64,000 nt of DNA, from positions 186,001 to 250,000 of the forward strand of contig CAXTIU010000002.1 of NCBI GenBank assembly GCA_964244495.1, in the 5' to 3' direction. This document shows positions 45,172-53,293 of this stretch, piece by piece. Below the pieces are notes generated by a model, which saw only the letters and a program-made list of their open reading frames with translations, had not been told where the DNA came from and searched no databases. The stretch comes from RH-AL1 sp964244495. Lineage in GTDB: Bacteria; Pseudomonadota; Alphaproteobacteria; Rhizobiales; Beijerinckiaceae. Each line of letters starts with the position of its first letter. The first letter of the stretch is position 1. Both the position numbers and the translations under genes were made by a program.

Positions 45172-45937
45172 GATAGGCGCCGCCATCCAGCAGCAGGTTC
45201 TGTCCGGTGATGAAGCCGGCCTGCCGACCGCACAGGAAAGCGCAGGCGGCGCCGAACTCATCGGGCTGACCGAGTCGCTTCGCGGGGTTGTCGTCGGCGC
45301 GCTTCTTCAGGAACTGCTCCACCGTGATGCCCGCCTTCTCGGCGCCGCTCGCCGCGTTCGAGCGGATGCGGTCCGTCTCGAAGGGTCCGGGCAGCAGGTT
45401 GTTGATCGTCACGTTGTGACGGACCGTCTGGCGCGCCAGGCCGGCGACGAAGCCGGTCAGGCCCGCCCTCGCCCCGTTCGACAGGCCGAGATACTCGATG
45501 GGCGCTTTCACCGCCCCCGACGTGATGTTGACGATCCGCCCGAACTTGCGGGCGATCATGCCGTCGATCGTCGCCTTGATCAGCTCGATCGGCGTCAGCA
45601 TGTTGGCGTCGAGCGCCTTGATCCAGGCATCGCGGTTCCAGTCCCGGAAGTCGCCGGGGGGCGGCCCGCCGGCGTTGTTCACCAGGATGTCGGGCTCGGG
45701 GCAGGCCGCGAGGGCGTCCCGCCGGCCGGCTTCCGTCGCGATGTCGCCGACCACGGTCCTGACGCTCACGCCGGTGGTCGCGCGGATGTCGGCGGCGGTC
45801 GCCTCGAGCGCTTCCGCGTTGCGCGCCGTGATCGTCACGTCGACGCCTTCGCGGGCGAGCGCCATCGCGCAACCCCGCCCGAGGCCCTTGCTCGCGGCGC
45901 ACACGAGGGCACGGTGGCCTTTCAACCCGAGATCCAT
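45158..45937 (-). CDS. SDR-family protein lacking the YxxxK motif
   Basis: This 259-residue SDR has the nucleotide-binding ASKGLGRG and NNAGG loops but the region that should read YxxxK is EYLGLSNGARAGL. A tyrosine is present one residue too far upstream and the lysine is replaced by asparagine. Other parts (INNLLPGPFETDRI, GQNLLLDGGAYPG) are normal. The same substitution pattern occurs in a recognisable SDR subgroup of alphaproteobacteria, so it is probably a stable variant and not damage. It sits 61 nt after the TRAP permease gene in the same strand-coherent block. Confidence 0.85.
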   Translation of the reverse strand: MDLGLKGHRALVCAASKGLGRGCAMALAREGVDVTITARNAEALEATAADIRATTGVSVRTVVGDIATEAGRRDALAACPEPDILVNNAGGPPPGDFRDWNRDAWIKALDANMLTPIELIKATIDGMIARKFGRIVNITSGAVKAPIEYLGLSNGARAGLTGFVAGLARQTVRHNVTINNLLPGPFETDRIRSNAASGAEKAGITVEQFLKKRADDNPAKRLGQPDEFGAACAFLCGRQAGFITGQNLLLDGGAYPGTF

Positions 45938-45998
45938 GGTTTGTCACCTTATCTGACGCTGCCGTGCAGCGTGGGGGGGAAGGCCTCGGCCGCCCGCG

Positions 45999-47897
45999 TC
46001 AGGACGCGAGACCGAACATGCGCGGAAGCACGAGCGTGAGCCATGGCACGAAGGTCACGATAAGCAGCCCGGCGAGAAGCACCAGGAAATACGGCAGCAT
46101 CGCACGCGACGCCCTCTCGACATCCGTGCGCATGACGGCGCAGCACACGTAGAAGCCGACGCCCGCCGGAGGGGCGAAGGCGCCAGCCCCCATGGCGATG
46201 ATCAGCACCATCCCGTAGTGAAGCGGGCTCACCCCGATCTGCACCGCCAGCGGCATCAGCAGGGGCGCCAGGACGTTCAACGCGGGCAAGCCCTCCAGGA
46301 GCGAACCGACGCCGATCAGCAGGACGATCGATCCGAGCATGAAGACCACGTGGCTGTTGTGGAGGCCGTGCAGCGCGTCCACCAGGCGCTGCGGCAGGTC
46401 CGCGATCGTCAGCACCCAGGAGAAACTCGAGGCGGCGGCGAGTATGAACAGGATCATGCCGGTCAGGGCAGCCCCGTCCAGGACCGTTCGGACGAAGGCC
46501 GCGAAGGTCATCTCGCGGTACACGATCGTCGCCAAGGCCAGGCCGTACAGGACCGCGAGCGCGGACACCTCCGTCGGCGTCGCGACGCCGAGCAGGATCC
46601 CGGCGAACAGCAGGGCGGGCATCATCATGGGCAGGATCGCGCCGAGGCCCGTCCGGCCCATTTCGCGGACGGAGGCCCGCGCTCGACGCGGCGCCCCGTT
46701 CCGCCGCGCCCCGACGGTGACAAGCGCCATCAGGCAGGCGGCGATCACCGCCGCAGGGATCAGTCCGCCGATGAACATCGCGGCGACGGACAGGCTCGTG
46801 ACCGAACCGAGGATCAGCATCGCGATGCTGGGCGGGATCGTCTCCCCCATCGCCGCCGAGGCCGCGAGGGCGGCGGTCGCTTCGGGCAGGTCGTAGTCCT
46901 CGCGGCGCAGCATGTCCCGCATCACGGAGCCGACGGCGGCGACGTCGGCGCTCTTCGAGCCCGACAACCCGGACACCAGGTACATGCTGACGACCATGAC
47001 CTGCAGCAGCCCACCCCGGAAATGGCCGACGAGCGCGTGAACGAAGCGGACGAGCCTGACGCTCAAGCCCCCTCGCTCCATCACGAGGCCGGCCACCACG
47101 AAGAAGGGTATCGCCAGGAGAACGAAGTTGCCCGTGCCGTTCACCAGGTTCTGCGCGAGCGCCACCATGGGGGAACCGTCGCTGATCCAGAGATAGGCCG
47201 CGGCGGCGATGAGCAGCGCGAAGCCGACGGGCAAGCCGGTCAGCACCGTGAAGAAGAACAGCGCGATGGTCGCGTAGATCGCGCGGTCGTCGGCGAAGAA
47301 AGGCGTCCAGAGATCGTACGTCGCGGCGAGGATGGCCAGCGCGGCGGCGAAAGGGACCGCCACCGCGAGCGCCCTGCCGCCCTGCTCCCGCCACAGGCGC
47401 TCGGCCGCGAAAAGGGCGATCAGCGCCATGGCGAAGGTCAACGGCATCGCGATCACGGCGGCCGGCATCGCGAGGATCGAGGTTCGTTCGGTCCAGCTCG
47501 TTTCCACGAGCGTCAGGGAGGACGCGCCGGCGACCGCGGCCGCGATGAAGACGAGGCAGTCGCCCGACGCGACGGCGGCCGGCCGCCACGAGATCGGGAG
47601 CCGATCGATCAAGGACCGGACGGAGGTGTGCTCGCGACGCCGGTAGGCGACCGCGCCCCCCACGAAGGTGAGGGTGGCGAGCGCGAGCCGGGCCACCTCG
47701 TCCGTCCACAGGAAGCCCGAGTCGAAGAGGACGCGCGCCCCCATGTTGAGCATGACGAGGGCGAGTTCACCGAGGAGCGCGACGACGACGATCGCCTGCG
47801 CGAGGAGGTCGACGGCCTGCGGCAGCGCGGACCATCCCATGCCCGGCGATCGGCCGACCACCGGGTTCGTGGAAAGGGGCGCGACCGGTGCACTCAT
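45999..47897 (-). CDS. TRAP transporter permease, fused DctQ-DctM
   Basis: The 632-residue protein fuses a small four-helix DctQ domain (residues about 30-190, including LNMGARVLFDSGFLWTDEVARLALATLTFVGG) to the large DctM domain (about 215-632, containing the SGLSGSKSADVAAVGSVM motif and PPSIAMLILG). QM fusions are known in sialic-acid transporters. It imports a carboxylate using a sodium or proton gradient together with the periplasmic binding protein encoded 84 nt upstream. Confidence 0.93.
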   Translation of the reverse strand: MSAPVAPLSTNPVVGRSPGMGWSALPQAVDLLAQAIVVVALLGELALVMLNMGARVLFDSGFLWTDEVARLALATLTFVGGAVAYRRREHTSVRSLIDRLPISWRPAAVASGDCLVFIAAAVAGASSLTLVETSWTERTSILAMPAAVIAMPLTFAMALIALFAAERLWREQGGRALAVAVPFAAALAILAATYDLWTPFFADDRAIYATIALFFFTVLTGLPVGFALLIAAAAYLWISDGSPMVALAQNLVNGTGNFVLLAIPFFVVAGLVMERGGLSVRLVRFVHALVGHFRGGLLQVMVVSMYLVSGLSGSKSADVAAVGSVMRDMLRREDYDLPEATAALAASAAMGETIPPSIAMLILGSVTSLSVAAMFIGGLIPAAVIAACLMALVTVGARRNGAPRRARASVREMGRTGLGAILPMMMPALLFAGILLGVATPTEVSALAVLYGLALATIVYREMTFAAFVRTVLDGAALTGMILFILAAASSFSWVLTIADLPQRLVDALHGLHNSHVVFMLGSIVLLIGVGSLLEGLPALNVLAPLLMPLAVQIGVSPLHYGMVLIIAMGAGAFAPPAGVGFYVCCAVMRTDVERASRAMLPYFLVLLAGLLIVTFVPWLTLVLPRMFGLAS

Positions 47898-47981
47898 GGC
47901 GGACCTGCTGAGTTTCGGCTCATGGACGGGGTCGGCTGGACAGGGCCGGCTGGAGGTGGCCGATTGAGTGCGCGCGGTTTC

Positions 47982-48983
47982 TCAGGCGGCGCGAACCTTG
48001 GCGACGATCCCGCGCATCTTGGCGACGTTGTCGGCGCCCGCGTACGCGCTCACCTTGTCGTAGGCCGGACCCATCATGGCGCGGAAGGGTGCGAGGTCCG
48101 GGCGCGTGATCGCGACGCCGGCGGCCTGGAGCTTGGCGAGCTGCTGCTCCTCCTGCTCGCCGATCAGCCTGCGCATCATGTCGCCGGCAACGACGCTTTC
48201 CTCGCGGAAGATCGTCTGCTGCTCCCTGTTGAGCTTGTGCCAGCTTGCCGTGCTCATCGTGAGGATCATGTTGTTGAAGACGTGCCGCGTCAGCGCGAGG
48301 TGCTTCTGCACTTCGTAGTACTTGTTGAAGTAGATCACCGCGACCGGGTTCTCCTCGCCGTCGACGACGCCCTGGGACAGGGCGAGGTAGACCTCGGGGA
48401 ACGAGATCGCGCTGACGATGCCCCCGAGGGCCTCCACCGCCGCCGCGATCTGGATCTCCGGCGGCGTGCGGAGCTTCAGGCCCTTGATGTCGGCCGGTCC
48501 GTTGATCGGCCGCCGGCTGTTCGTGACGTTGCGGAAGCCGTAATCCCAGTTGCGCAGGATGATGAAGCCCTGCTGTTCGGCGAGGGGGGCGAGCCAGTCC
48601 ATGGCGGGACCGTCGAGCACCTTGAACACCTGTTCCCGATCGTCGAAGAGGAACGGCAAGGGAACGGCCGCGAACGCTCTCTCGTACTTGTCGAGCTGGC
48701 CCTGCGTCGGCAGGCCGATGTCGATTACGCCCGCCTTGATCTGCTGGGTCTGCTGCGCCGGGTCGCCGAGCACGTTGTTGGGGAAGATGTTGATCCTGAT
48801 GCCGCCGTTCGTGCGCTCGCGGACGCGCTCCGCGAACGCCTTGGCGGCGATGTTCGAGGGATGGTCGCTCGCCCCGAAATGCGCGAAGCGCAGGGTGATC
48901 GGACCCGCGCCGCGAGCGATGTTCGGCGCGGCGAGACCCGCCGCCGCGACACCCCCCGCGACCACGAAATGCCTACGGTCCAT
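47982..48983 (-). CDS. TRAP transporter substrate-binding protein (DctP-like)
   Basis: The protein has 333 residues and a leader peptide (DRRHFVVAGGVAAAGLAAPNIARGA). The mature sequence has the DctP fold with LRFAHFGASDHPSNIAAKAF, INIFPNNVLGDPAQQTQQIKAGVIDIG, the arginine-containing GLKLRTPPEIQ binding strand and the VDGEENPVAVIYFNKYYEVQKHLALTRH hinge region. These proteins bind carboxylates through a conserved arginine. GGGAGGG precedes the ATG at 48983. Confidence 0.93.
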   Translation of the reverse strand: MDRRHFVVAGGVAAAGLAAPNIARGAGPITLRFAHFGASDHPSNIAAKAFAERVRERTNGGIRINIFPNNVLGDPAQQTQQIKAGVIDIGLPTQGQLDKYERAFAAVPLPFLFDDREQVFKVLDGPAMDWLAPLAEQQGFIILRNWDYGFRNVTNSRRPINGPADIKGLKLRTPPEIQIAAAVEALGGIVSAISFPEVYLALSQGVVDGEENPVAVIYFNKYYEVQKHLALTRHVFNNMILTMSTASWHKLNREQQTIFREESVVAGDMMRRLIGEQEEQQLAKLQAAGVAITRPDLAPFRAMMGPAYDKVSAYAGADNVAKMRGIVAKVRAA

Positions 48984-49007
48984 CCTGATGCCCTCCCCGC
49001 TCGCCAC

Positions 49008-49054
49008 GTCCGGACGCCTTCGCGGCCCGCTTCCCGTGTCCGGACGTCTTCGCG
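49008..49054. repeat. 17-nt direct repeat upstream of the TRAP binding-protein gene
   Basis: gtccggacgccttcgcg and gtccggacgtcttcgcg (16 of 17 identical) start 30 nt apart at 49008 and 49038, in the gap between the SDR and binding-protein genes. A 30-nt spacing is close to three helical turns, so both copies face the same side of the DNA. Each contains the palindrome TCCGGA. A regulator site is possible. Confidence 0.4.
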
Positions 49055-49084
49055 TCCTGGTCGTGCCGCGCTTTCGTGCCCTCG

Positions 49085-49882
49085 TCAGTTCGATCGCGTC
49101 CGGGTGAGCCCGGTCGGCGGCCCGTCGATGGCCGTCCAGCCGCCGTCGATCAGCAGCGTCGAACCCGTGACGTAGCTCGCCGCGTCGGACGCCAGGAACG
49201 CGACGGCGGAGGCGACTTCGGACGTCGCGCCCCAGCGCGACAGGACGGTATGGGCGGCGTACTTGTCGTAGATGTCGGGCCGCTCCTTGATCGGCGCGGT
49301 CAAGGCCGTGTCGATGATGCTGGGGGCGATCGCGTTGACCCGGACGTTGGCGGGGCCGACCTCGGACGCGAACCCCTTCACAAGGAGCCCGATCCCCGCC
49401 TTCGTCATGCCGTAGACCGCGAGGCCGGGCTCGATCGTCATCGCCCGGACCGACGAACACGCCACGATGCTGCCGCCGCCTTGCTCCACCATGATCGCCC
49501 CGAAGGCGCGGAAGAACAGGAATGTGCCGGTCAGGTTGAGGCTGACGACGCGAGCGAAGTCCTCCTCCGTGTAGTCGAGAACCTGTTTGCGGATGTTGAG
49601 GCCGGGCGTGGTGACCGCGATGTCCAGCCGCCCTCCCGACCGCACGGTCGCGCTCAGGGCCTCGATGTCCTTGGGGGACGCCGCGTCGCAGGCGTGGGCC
49701 TTGGCGGACCCGCCGATGCGCGCCGCGGTCGCGATCGCGGCGGCCTCGTCGATGTCCGCGCAGATGACCGAGGCGCCGAGCGCCGCCAAGGCTTCCGCCG
49801 AGGCCGCCCCGATGCCCGAGCCCGCCCCCAGCACGAGCGCTTTCCGGCCTGACAGGTCGAAGAGCGTCTTATAGTCCGGCAT
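49085..49882 (-). CDS. SDR-family oxidoreductase
   Basis: The 265-residue SDR has GAGSGIG, the acidic NAD-preference residue in VICADIDE, a catalytic serine in ACSSVRAM and YGMTK as catalytic motif, ending with GSTLLIDGGW. It is the first gene of the block leading to the TRAP transporter and thiolase (102 nt to the binding protein). Probably it oxidises a hydroxy group of the imported carboxylate or of its CoA ester. Confidence 0.92.
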   Translation of the reverse strand: MPDYKTLFDLSGRKALVLGAGSGIGAASAEALAALGASVICADIDEAAAIATAARIGGSAKAHACDAASPKDIEALSATVRSGGRLDIAVTTPGLNIRKQVLDYTEEDFARVVSLNLTGTFLFFRAFGAIMVEQGGGSIVACSSVRAMTIEPGLAVYGMTKAGIGLLVKGFASEVGPANVRVNAIAPSIIDTALTAPIKERPDIYDKYAAHTVLSRWGATSEVASAVAFLASDAASYVTGSTLLIDGGWTAIDGPPTGLTRTRSN

Positions 49883-50329
49883 AGTTCAGCAACCACCAAC
49901 GCGCCATCACCTATGGCTCCGCCGAACGAACCCTCGGACGTTCCCGCTCCGGCTTCGCGTGGATCACATTGTTTTTCAGTAACCCTGTCAATCGGCCGAG
50001 CGATGGACATCGTCGGGTGTTGCCGCGCGCCATGCGGCGCGGTGCGGCTCACTCGCTTCGATGCGGGCGAGGATGGCCGGCGATGGGTGAAACGCCCGAA
50101 CGTGGCGGGCCCGCTCCAGGTGGTGTCGTCCCCGGCCGACATCGCGCCGGCCGATGTCGGCTCGCGCGTACGCGATGTCGCATCCGAAGTCGCCGCCGGG
50201 CGACACGGCCTCGGCGATACGGCCTCGCCGAACATTCCTGAGGATACCGCGCGAATGGGCGCGCGTGAAGGCTTGGCACCCGCACCCGGCCGCGATCATA
50301 CTTGGCGTTCCGACGCGAGGGAGCGAGCC
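49883..50329. other. 447-nt divergent intergenic region
   Basis: The first 100 nt next to the SDR start are AT-richer (including attgtttttcag at 49969-49980) and probably contain the promoter of the TRAP block. The rest is GC-rich. Open frames on both strands run through it but are arginine/alanine-rich, lack good start signals and look like shadow. No RNA gene recognised. Confidence 0.4.
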
Positions 50330-50554
50330 ATGGCAGCCGCCTACATCGAGCACAGGCCGAAGAGCACCGACAAGGACGCGACCGTGTCGCACTACACCAT
50401 CGTCAGCGAGGGGACGGAGCACGGCACGTTCAAGACGCAGAAGGAGGCGCACGACAAGGCCTGCGCCGACGGCTACCACCCCGTCCACGTCGCCCGCGTC
50501 CGCCACCTCCACGATCACAAGAACCCGGACCATTTTCGCGTCGATCCCTGCTGA
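50330..50554 (+). CDS. Small histidine-rich hypothetical protein
   Basis: This protein has 74 residues, ten of them histidine, six of these in the last 25 residues (YHPVHVARVRHLHDHKNPDHF). There is no signal peptide or membrane segment. The N-terminal KDATVSHYTIVSEGTEHGTFKTQKEA looks like a short beta-hairpin. I do not recognise a family. The clustered histidines suggest metal binding, but this is inference. The ATG at 50330 follows GCGAGGGAG, a reasonable ribosome-binding site. It stands alone between two divergent or convergent SDR genes. Confidence 0.65.
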   Translation: MAAAYIEHRPKSTDKDATVSHYTIVSEGTEHGTFKTQKEAHDKACADGYHPVHVARVRHLHDHKNPDHFRVDPC

Positions 50555-50653
50555 GGGACGGTGCCGGGGCGGGCGGCGCCGCCCGCCAGCGCGTGCCTCG
50601 TGGCGGAGCGTCGGTTCATCCGCGAACCGCTTCGCCCGTCTCGGGCCGACGCC

Positions 50654-51394
50654 CTACAGCCGCAGACCGCCGCCGACCTGGATCGTCTCGCCGGTGATCC
50701 AGCCGCCATCGTCCGACACGACGAAGGACACGGCGGCGGCGATATCGGCCGGCTGGCCGATGCGGCCGAGCGGCGTGCGCGCGACGAACGGCGCCGCGCC
50801 CTCGCCCATGCCGCTCGTGCCTTCCGTCGCGGTAAGGCCCGGCGCGACGCCGACGACGCGGATGCGGCGGGCCCCGAGTTCGAGCGCCAGCGAGCGGGTC
50901 AGGTTGTCGACCGCGCCCTTGGTCGCGCTGTAGACCGGCGCCTGACTGACCGGCGTGACGCCGACGTTGGACGAGATGTTGACCACCACGCCGCCGCCGG
51001 GCGAGAACGCCGCCGCCGCCGCCTGCGTCGCGAGGATCAGGCCCTTGACGTTGAGGGCGAACAGCCGGTCGATCGCCTCCGGCGTGATGGCGGCGAGGTC
51101 GGCGAATTCGTAGATGCCGGCGTTGTTGACGAGGATGTCGACGCGCCCGAAGGCGGACGCCGCCGCCTCGAACAAGGCCTTAATCTCGTCCGGCCGCGAC
51201 ACGTCGGCCCGCACCGCCGTGGCCTGCCCGCCGGCCTGCCGGATCGTCGCCACGACCCGCTCCGCCCCCTCCGCGTCGCGCGCGTAGTTGACGACGACGC
51301 CCGCCCCGTCCGCCGCCAGCCGCAGCGCGATCCCCGCCCCGATCCCCTTCGACGCCCCGGTGACCACCGCCACCTTGCCATCAAGCTTGCCCAT
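50654..51394 (-). CDS. SDR-family oxidoreductase (FabG-like)
   Basis: The 246-residue SDR has TGASKGIGAGIALRLAADGA, NNAG, the catalytic serine in NISSNVG and YSATKGA, and ends GETIQVGGGLRL. The ATG at 51394 lies 5 nt after GGAGG; the TTG 12 nt upstream would place that site inside the gene. A TetR-type palindrome sits 15-28 nt upstream of the start, so expression is probably repressed until a ligand appears. No tetR gene is adjacent. Confidence 0.92.
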   Translation of the reverse strand: MGKLDGKVAVVTGASKGIGAGIALRLAADGAGVVVNYARDAEGAERVVATIRQAGGQATAVRADVSRPDEIKALFEAAASAFGRVDILVNNAGIYEFADLAAITPEAIDRLFALNVKGLILATQAAAAAFSPGGGVVVNISSNVGVTPVSQAPVYSATKGAVDNLTRSLALELGARRIRVVGVAPGLTATEGTSGMGEGAAPFVARTPLGRIGQPADIAAAVSFVVSDDGGWITGETIQVGGGLRL

Positions 51395-51406
51395 GTGAGC
51401 CTCCAA

Positions 51407-51724
51407 TTATACCGAACGGTATGGTATCTAATCGCGGGGGGTGGACGCAAGCGTGTTGGACGAAAGTCGGGGGATCGACGGAGGGACCTTGCACCGGCCG
51501 CCGAGCGACGGTCCTGGTGGTGAGGAGCGCCGCAGGCGGGTCTCGAACCGCGAGGTGCGGTTCGCCCCGGCCTTTCACCGCGCCGTGCGACGCGCGGCGC
51601 GCAGGCACTTTCGCGCCCGACCGAAGACGTCGAACGATCAGCCACCTTTCCGCCGTGTTCTCCTTGCGCGCGAAACATCCTGCCAGTACTCGTAAACCTC
51701 GCTTAACGTGACGGGGGCGACGTC
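51407..51724. other. 318-nt divergent region between SDR and protease
   Basis: Except for the TetR-type palindrome at its left end, nothing conserved is visible. Short open frames on both strands are low-complexity. The protease promoter must be near the right end, where the sequence becomes slightly AT-richer (about 51680-51710). Confidence 0.4.
51409..51422. promoter_or_regulatory. TetR-type operator palindrome
   Basis: ATACCG-AA-CGGTAT is a perfect 14-bp palindrome in a locally AT-rich stretch directly upstream of the SDR ribosome-binding site. ACCG/CGGT half-sites are common in operators of TetR-family repressors that control SDR or efflux genes. The position would block transcription initiation or elongation. 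Confidence 0.6.
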
Positions 51725-53194
51725 ATGGGCTGGGGATCCAAGGTCGCAACTCTGCTCGGCGTCCTGGCGCTCACGGCTCCCGCGCCCGGGCGAACCGAAC
51801 CCGCCGGCTTCTTCGAGGCGCAACGCGATTTCGAGGGCGGGCTCGAACCCAGGCTTCGCCAGATCGTGCAGGTGTGGCTGATCGGCGGCGGCTTCAGTAA
51901 CGCCGTGCCGAACGAGCGCTTCTCCACCCGTACCTTCAAGGCGCTTCAGCAGTTCCAGGCGGCGAGCGGCTTCCCGCCCGACGGTCGGCTGGACAAGGCG
52001 CAGATCGAGCGCCTCATCGCCATCATCGATCCGACGTTCGCGCAATGGGGGCTGCGACGCGTCACCCTGCCCGGCCACGCGGCGACGCTGTGGGTGCCCT
52101 TCGGCCTCGGCCTCGACGCGCGCGCCACCGACAAGGGGCTGCGCTTCGAGGATCGCCAGGGCCGCTTCAAGCTCGGCTTCTTCGCCCTCCCCAACATCTC
52201 GGCGCGCGCGGCGCTTCAGGCCCTCGTCGACAAGGAGGTCGCGCAGGGCACGACCATCCACTTCAAGGCGCTCAAGGAGGACTGGTTCGCCCTGTCGACG
52301 ACCAGGGTCGACGGCACGGACCATTACTACCGCTATCACCAGGACGGCGCGACCCTCGTCGGCTTCGCGATGGATTGGAATAACGCCGTCCGCGACGTCA
52401 ACGCCGAGCGCATCGCCGTTCTCGATTCCGCCGTCCTCGCCGCGGCGATGGCCGGCGAGCCCTTTGTCGACCCGCCACAGGGCGCGCTTCCGACGCAGGC
52501 CAAGGCGGAGCCTTCGCCCACGCCGCAGCCGGTGGCGCGCGAGGTCGAGCCGGCGCCGCGCAAGAGGGAGGGCTTCTCCACCGGCACCGGCTTCTTCGTG
52601 TCGGACGAGGGCGCCTTCGTCACCAACGCGCACGTGGTCGCCGACTGCGCGAGCGTGATGGTGAAGACCGATGACGGGCAGGTGCGCGACGCCGCGCGCG
52701 CCGCGACCGACGCCACCAACGACCTCGCGCTCCTGAAGGTGCAGGGCACGCCGAAGCGGGTGGCGCCGTTGCGCATCGGCGCCCGGCTCGGCGAGGGCGT
52801 GGAAGCCTTCGGTTTCCCCCACGTCGACGTGCTGGCGAGCTCCGGCAACTTCACGCTCGGCAACGTGACGGCGCTGGAAGGGATGGGCGACGATTCCCGC
52901 TACCTCCAGATCTCCGCGCCGGTGCAGGCCGGCAATTCCGGCGGACCGCTGCTGGACGGCACCGGCAACCTCGTCGGCGTGGTCTCCTCCAAGCTGAACG
53001 CGATGAAGCTGGCGGCGGCGAGCGGGGACCTGCCGCAGAACGTCAACTTCGCGGTGAAGAGCGCGATCCTGGCGAGCTTCCTCGACGCCAACCGGGTCGC
53101 GTACAAGGTGGGGGTGGCGGGCGGCCACGCGATGGAGCCGGCGGACATCGCGGATCAGGCGCGGGCGATGAGCGGGTTCGTGGTGTGTCGGTAA
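51725..53194 (+). CDS. Exported trypsin-like serine protease with peptidoglycan-binding-like domain
   Basis: The protein has 489 residues. The signal peptide covers about residues 1-24, a peptidoglycan-binding-like helical repeat (RFSTRTFKALQQFQAASGFPPDGRLDKAQIERLI) about 65-100, a middle domain about 110-245, a proline-rich linker and then a trypsin-like domain. The triad is His303 (TNAHVV), Asp333 (ATNDLALLK) and Ser405 (GNSGGPLL). No PDZ domain follows, unlike DegP. It probably acts in the periplasm, perhaps in cell-wall or protein quality control. Confidence 0.9.
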   Translation: MGWGSKVATLLGVLALTAPAPGRTEPAGFFEAQRDFEGGLEPRLRQIVQVWLIGGGFSNAVPNERFSTRTFKALQQFQAASGFPPDGRLDKAQIERLIAIIDPTFAQWGLRRVTLPGHAATLWVPFGLGLDARATDKGLRFEDRQGRFKLGFFALPNISARAALQALVDKEVAQGTTIHFKALKEDWFALSTTRVDGTDHYYRYHQDGATLVGFAMDWNNAVRDVNAERIAVLDSAVLAAAMAGEPFVDPPQGALPTQAKAEPSPTPQPVAREVEPAPRKREGFSTGTGFFVSDEGAFVTNAHVVADCASVMVKTDDGQVRDAARAATDATNDLALLKVQGTPKRVAPLRIGARLGEGVEAFGFPHVDVLASSGNFTLGNVTALEGMGDDSRYLQISAPVQAGNSGGPLLDGTGNLVGVVSSKLNAMKLAAASGDLPQNVNFAVKSAILASFLDANRVAYKVGVAGGHAMEPADIADQARAMSGFVVCR

Positions 53195-53238
53195 GAGGAG
53201 TTCTTTCTGCTCTAACGATCATCAAAACCGATATACCA

Positions 53239-53267
53239 TTGCCGATGTTTCTTGGGAAAGATACATG
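53239..53267 (+). promoter_or_regulatory. Possible promoter of the ATPase-nuclease unit
   Basis: TTGCCG (53239-53244) is followed after 17 nt by TACATG (53262-53267), about 27 nt before the ATG at 53294. The -35 matches four of six and the -10 three of six consensus positions. The surrounding 100 nt are AT-rich, consistent with the foreign character of the downstream genes. Confidence 0.3.
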
Positions 53268-53293
53268 ATGAAGCAAAAGCAGCAGAGAGTCAC

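Noticed and set aside
49988..50533. 181-codon minus-strand ORF covering the gap and the His-rich protein gene
   Set aside because: Valine/arginine-rich, weak start, and it is antisense to a better supported small gene.
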